Origin: Hypomyces perniciosus
Lineage: Eukaryota > Ascomycota > Sordariomycetes > Hypocreales > Hypocreaceae
NCBI GenBank assembly: GCA_008477525.1
Contig: SPDT01000006.1
Location: forward strand, 3,313,501-3,377,500
DNA: 64,000 nt
Direction: 5' to 3'
Shown piece after piece: positions 59,164 to 64,000 of the stretch (its first letter is position 1; each line of letters begins with the position of its first letter). The position numbers were made by a program, and so were the translations under genes. Below the pieces are notes generated by a model that was given only the letters and a program-made list of their open reading frames with translations, was not told where the DNA came from and did not search any database.

Positions 59164-62100
59164 TGTTACGGCACTAAGCCTGCCCTCTAATAACTCATTA
59201 GCACTATATGCATCCTTATATAATGACTTGGTCCTATACTTTCGAACCATATTCTTATAGCTTTTTGCCTTATTTAAGGCATAATAAAGATATTACTTTA
59301 ACCCGCTATTCTGTATACTATAATAGTTTATGCCTTTTTATAATAACTGCACTATTACCTTTAGCCTTTAACCCTGCCTAAAAAGATTAATAAAGTCGCT
59401 GATAGCCTAGTCGCGATACTATAAAGAGCCTTATATCTTACAGAAAATTCACTAATCCCTAACTATAGCAAGACTTTAAGCCTAAAGCCCTATATCCCTG
59501 CAGTAAAGAATATACCTTAGCCCAGCTCTTTAGCCTATATTTAATTCCCTAGCCCGCATTTAACTTAAAAATATTAAAGTAAAAATAAAAGGTATAGAAA
59601 AGGATTTTAATTAAAAAGTAAGACTTGCTAATTATTTCTGTAACTAGCTTTATATTTATATTATCCTAAAAGCTTATAATAACAATTATAATTTAACTTT
59701 ATAGCTTTAAGCACTAGAACTTAAACAGTTCTTTAATATTATCTTTAATTACTTTTAAAATTAAACGTATAACTTTAATATAGCCTTAGAATAAAAAAAG
59801 TCTAAAAATACTACTATTATTAAAAGCCTAAAGTTTACTTAATATAAAGTTTAAAGCTAAAGTAATATAATTAATAAGTTTATTAAAGCTAAAAATAATA
59901 ATATTTTAAAGCATTAAATTAATAACTTTAAAGATAAATTTAATATTAAAGATAAAGATATAAAAACCTATTAGCAGAAGTATATAAACTAGTATTTTAC
60001 TATACTATATAATATTATAATTAATACTAAATACTTTAATACCCTTTATAAATATATCCTTTATATTAACAGTTAATTAAATAGTAATATTTATAATTTA
60101 ATATAAAAGGCATTTAATTATATTATAATAAAAAAGGATAATTATATAATATAAAAATAGGGAAATAGTAAGACTTTTATTAAATTCCTAGACTTATAGT
60201 ATAAAACTCTTAACCTTTTATAATCTATTACTTAAAAGTTTAATACCTACTATATAGCAAATAAGCTATTCTAGAATTTTATTACTAAATTCTATAAATT
60301 AATAGCCTAAACCAGTAAAACTAATACTTAAAAGGTTAATACCTTTCGCTTTAAAGTATTTAAAGAGATAGCTGCTGCTTTTATTAAAAAAGCAATAAGC
60401 CTATAAGTAAAGATAATTAATTTATTTAAAGAACTTTTAGTTAAAAAGTTTATAATAACTTTAAAGAGTAGGCCTATTATACTAAACTTAAAGGTAACTG
60501 CAAGATTAAAAAGCTAAACAGTAATTATACTTTTTAATAAGCCTTGCTTTAAAATAAATTAAACCCTTTAAAGTAAAAAGATATAGGCAATCCTATATAG
60601 TTAGATACTATATCCCTTGCCTTATAATATAAAAAATACTAATAACTTTATAACTTATACTACTACTATAGCAGTTAATATACTATTAGTAACTATATAT
60701 AAAAGCAGAAAGCTAATACTATAAGACTTTAAACCTTATAGGGATATAGTAGCAGCTTCCTAGGATACAGAATATATTAAGGCAATAGTATTATAGCGCC
60801 TTAAAGCAGGGTATATACTTTAGGTTAAGGAAAAGGTATACCGGCACTATAAGTTCCTATTCCCTAGTTCTTATATTATTAGTATTTCCTAGCTTAAAGA
60901 AATAACCTGTTATATTATAGAAACTTATTCTTATATTATATTAATAAGACTAGCTTTATTAAAGGATTAGTTACTTTTAGCGATACATTTACTTATAAAG
61001 ATATAACCTTTAATATAAAAAGGTAAAGAAAAGAATAGCTTTTTAATAATATTATATTAGGAAGCGCAATAGAATATTAAAATAGCCTATAAACTTAATG
61101 CCTTTATAGATATAATAGATTATTATTAATAATAGACTATTAATTTTAAATACTATAGATAGTAAATTACTACTTATCTATATTATATTATTTCTTTTAT
61201 ATTTACTGGTAACTGTATTAACCTTTATTAATAGTAGCTGTTTAGTATAAAGCTTTATAGACTAGCATTTTCTTTAAAAGTCTTAAATCCTAATAATGCA
61301 ATTGCCTAGATTAAAGAGCTTTATTTTAGCTAATAGTAAAGTAGCAGTATAGTTTACTAACTATATAATCTTAAATATAGGAATAGGGGAATATAGAGAA
61401 TTATAAATATTTTTGATTATTAATCTTTTAAATTAAAACCCTTTTATCCTTAAAATACTATAGTTATAGTAATATAATCCTAATATTAACTGGCCTATAT
61501 TAACAGTTACCTTTAATTTATAATACTATTTAATAAATTATTACCTTTAAACCTATACTATATTAATAATTCCTAGCCTAATAATTATCCTATATAATAT
61601 TAATATCTTAGGCGAACCCTTAAAGTTAATATTTTACACTATTAGTAAAAAATAAAATAATATCTTAAAGAGGATAAAAAAGAAAGTTAAAAAGAAAGTT
61701 AAGTTTTAAGCCTATATTAAAGATATACTAAAGGAAACAATACTTTAATAAAGAGAAAGGGACCTATATATTAACCTTATATTAATACTAAAGCAAAATC
61801 ACTATTATATTTATTGATTTACTAACTATAAAGGACTAGAGATTAAAGTATGAATAATATTAAATAAGCCTTTAATACTAGTTTTAATAATGCTTATAGC
61901 CAGTAGCTGCCAATATTAACGCTAATATAACCTAATATAACTCTTTAAATTAAGTATACTAATACCTTATAAGCCTATAGTAAAAGCGCTATATAAGTAA
62001 CTTAACCTAATAGATATTTAAATATCTGCTGCAATATTATTTATTTAATTTTATAAAGACCTATCTGTTTAATATATAAAATTAATTTAAATAAATTTAA

Positions 62101-64000
62101 TAAAAGATATATAAAAGTAGGAATATAAAGTATATTAATTATTAAAGCTTAATAAAGATACTTTTATAAATATATTATAAAGATAAGGCAGCTTTATAGC
62201 AGTATAAGTATTATTCTTTATAGCTTTTTATAATTTCCTTGTATACTATTATAGCAGAGAGTACCTTTAAGGGATATTAAAGTTTAATATTAATAAGTTT
62301 ATAAAAGTAAAGCTAGAATTAATAGAAAGTAATATTTAAAAGAAACTTTTTAATTAACTATAAAATAAAATTATTGGCTTTCTTTTATAACTAGTAAATA
62401 AATTTCCCTTTAAGAGATTATAGGACTATGAAATTAAGCTTTTACTAGAGAAAGAACTACTATATTAAAAAAAACCGCCTAATATTATTAAGTAAACTCT
62501 AGGTAATAAGAAAATAGCTAGATAAGAACCTCGCTAAAGGATTTATTAAGGAATCTAGAGTAAAATATACTGCCCCTTTACTTTTTACTGCAAAACCTAA
62601 AGGAGGCATCTGCATTTATTAAGACTATTAAAGCCTTAACAATATTACTATAAAGAATCGCTACCTATTACTGCTAATCTAAAAGATACTAGATACTTTA
62701 TATAATACTAGATTTTATATTAAACTAGATATAATAGCCGCTTTTAATAATCTTAAAATCGCAGAGAGATATAAATAAAAGATAGTGTTTATAACCCGGT
62801 TTAAGTTATTTAAAACCCTTATTATACCTTTCAGTCTTTATAATACCTTAGCCCTTTTTTAATACTATATTAACTATACTTTATATAATTTACTTAATAA
62901 AATTTATATAGCCTACTTTAATAATATTTTAGTCTATTTAGCTATATAAAAAGAATACTAATAATATATATAAAAAGTTATAGATAAATTAATTGACGCA
63001 GGTCTTTAAGTTAATATTAAAAAATATAAATTTAAGATAATAAAAATAAAGTACTTTAATTTAATTATTATAAGTAATAGTATTAAAATAGACCTTGAAA
63101 AAGTGGCTGTAATTGTAAGTTAAAAGAGACCCTTAAACCTCTATAAACTCTAACACTTCCTAGGCTTTGCGAATTTCTATTAGTAATTTATTAAAAACTT
63201 CTTTAATATCTGCAAGCCCTTAAATAGCCTTTTAAAGAAAAATACACTATAGAATTAAATAGATTTTTATACCGCTATATTTAATTATTTTAAAACCTAG
63301 TTTATAACTACCTTAATCTTTACCTTTTTTAACTATAATAAAAAGACAGTCCTAAAAATAGATACCTTAAACTAGGCATTTAGTAGTATTCTCTTTTAAT
63401 ATAATAAAGATAATATTTTACAATTAGTAATATACTTTTTATTAAAGTATTTACCTGCTAAATGCAATTATAAGATTTATAATAAAGAACTGCTAGCTAT
63501 TATTAAATTATTAAAAGAATAACGCTTTAAGCTTTAAGGTATAGAAAATGAATTTAAGATTATTATAAACTATAAGAACCTGGAATATTTTATAACTACT
63601 AAAGCATTAAATTAAAGATAAATCTGCTAGTTTAAATTCCTATCTTAATATAATTTCTAGATTATTTACTGGCCTAGGTTAAAAGTAATAAAGCCTAATA
63701 TATTAAGTAGGAGATTTTAGGATATCCCAGTAAAGTTAGATTAAGATAATAGCCAATTAAAAGAATGAAAGAGAACCTTGCTCCTGGAAAGCTGCTTTAA
63801 TCCCTATACCTATACCAATATTATAGAAAGTATAGATAATAAGAACCTATTTACTATAATAACCGGCACCTTGATCCTAGACTTAGAGATATTGATTAAC
63901 GGAATAATTAATAAAGCCTATAAAATATTAGATATAGCGAGTATTATAATGCAGGCGCTTTAAGACCTAGCCATTTAATAATAGCCTAAGAATATTTAAA
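59164..64000 (+). mobile_element. Gypsy-C, second copy (runs off the window)
   Basis: A 162-bp RIPed LTR (59164-59325) is followed by sequence collinear with 26577 to ~31250 (offset about 32747 throughout). RT, RNase H and the start of the integrase region can be followed. A short still-open piece (63778-63963) corresponds to the pol segment between RNase H and integrase of the first copy. The 3' half lies beyond the window. Confidence 0.82.

Larger units (their letters stand above)
37971..64000. other. RIP-degraded repeat block 2
   Basis: This has the same mutational signature as block 1 and continues to the window end. The only clear non-RIPed insert is the LINE at 51616-52874. Smaller less-mutated patches occur near 46500-46990 and 53600-53711. 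Confidence 0.8.

Overview
The window reads as nuclear DNA of a filamentous ascomycete (Pezizomycotina). Protein genes have short introns with GTNNGT-type 5' sites and CTAAC-like branch points. The families are typically fungal: copper radical oxidase, F-box/ankyrin, TPMT-like methyltransferase and BAHD-like acyltransferase. Most of the window is extremely AT-rich with CpA replaced by TpA on both strands, the signature of repeat-induced point mutation (RIP). I cannot name the species.

Layout. Positions 1-9130 are a normal-composition gene segment: the 3' end of a copper radical oxidase; broken remnants of an acyltransferase, a metallophosphoesterase and a homeobox gene; a cystathionine beta-synthase-like gene with a 1-nt frameshift; an F-box/ankyrin gene; a five-exon TPMT-like methyltransferase. 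Two copies of a tRNA-Arg-derived SINE (2369-2553 minus, 6023-6207 plus) lie among them.

From about 9130 to 33570 and from 37970 to the end the DNA is RIP-degraded retrotransposons. I separate several families by LTRs, target-site duplications (TSDs) and relics of RT, integrase and chromodomain: Gypsy-B (18084-25820, minus, TSD taata), Gypsy-C (26415-33018, plus, TSD ataac; second copy from 59164 running off the window), Gypsy-D (35736-57270, TSD gatga/gataa), and Gypsy-E (41067-53711, TSD aatat, nested in D; older partial copy at 9330-14976). Gypsy-D also carries a Tc1/mariner element and a solo LTR. Gypsy-E carries a 5'-truncated fragment of its own family and a 5'-truncated LINE. D itself sits inside an older LTR-like repeat X whose uninterrupted copy is at 15526-15797.

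Pockets that escaped RIP stand out: a solo LTR (11876-12455), the 15.0-17.7 kb mosaic with a minisatellite, a hairpin array and perfect 79-bp direct repeats, an antisense coiled-coil ORF at the 3' end of Gypsy-B (18.7-19.1 kb), the last ~600 bp of Gypsy-C, the 33.6-37.9 kb island, and the LINE at 51.6-52.9 kb. The 33.6-35.5 kb island holds the most interesting cellular-type gene: a predicted three-exon small secreted cysteine-rich protein on the minus strand (34116-34623), flanked by transposons, an effector-like setting.

All calls come from reading the sequence; no database search was possible. Gene models with introns are inferred from splice signals, reading frame and family motifs.
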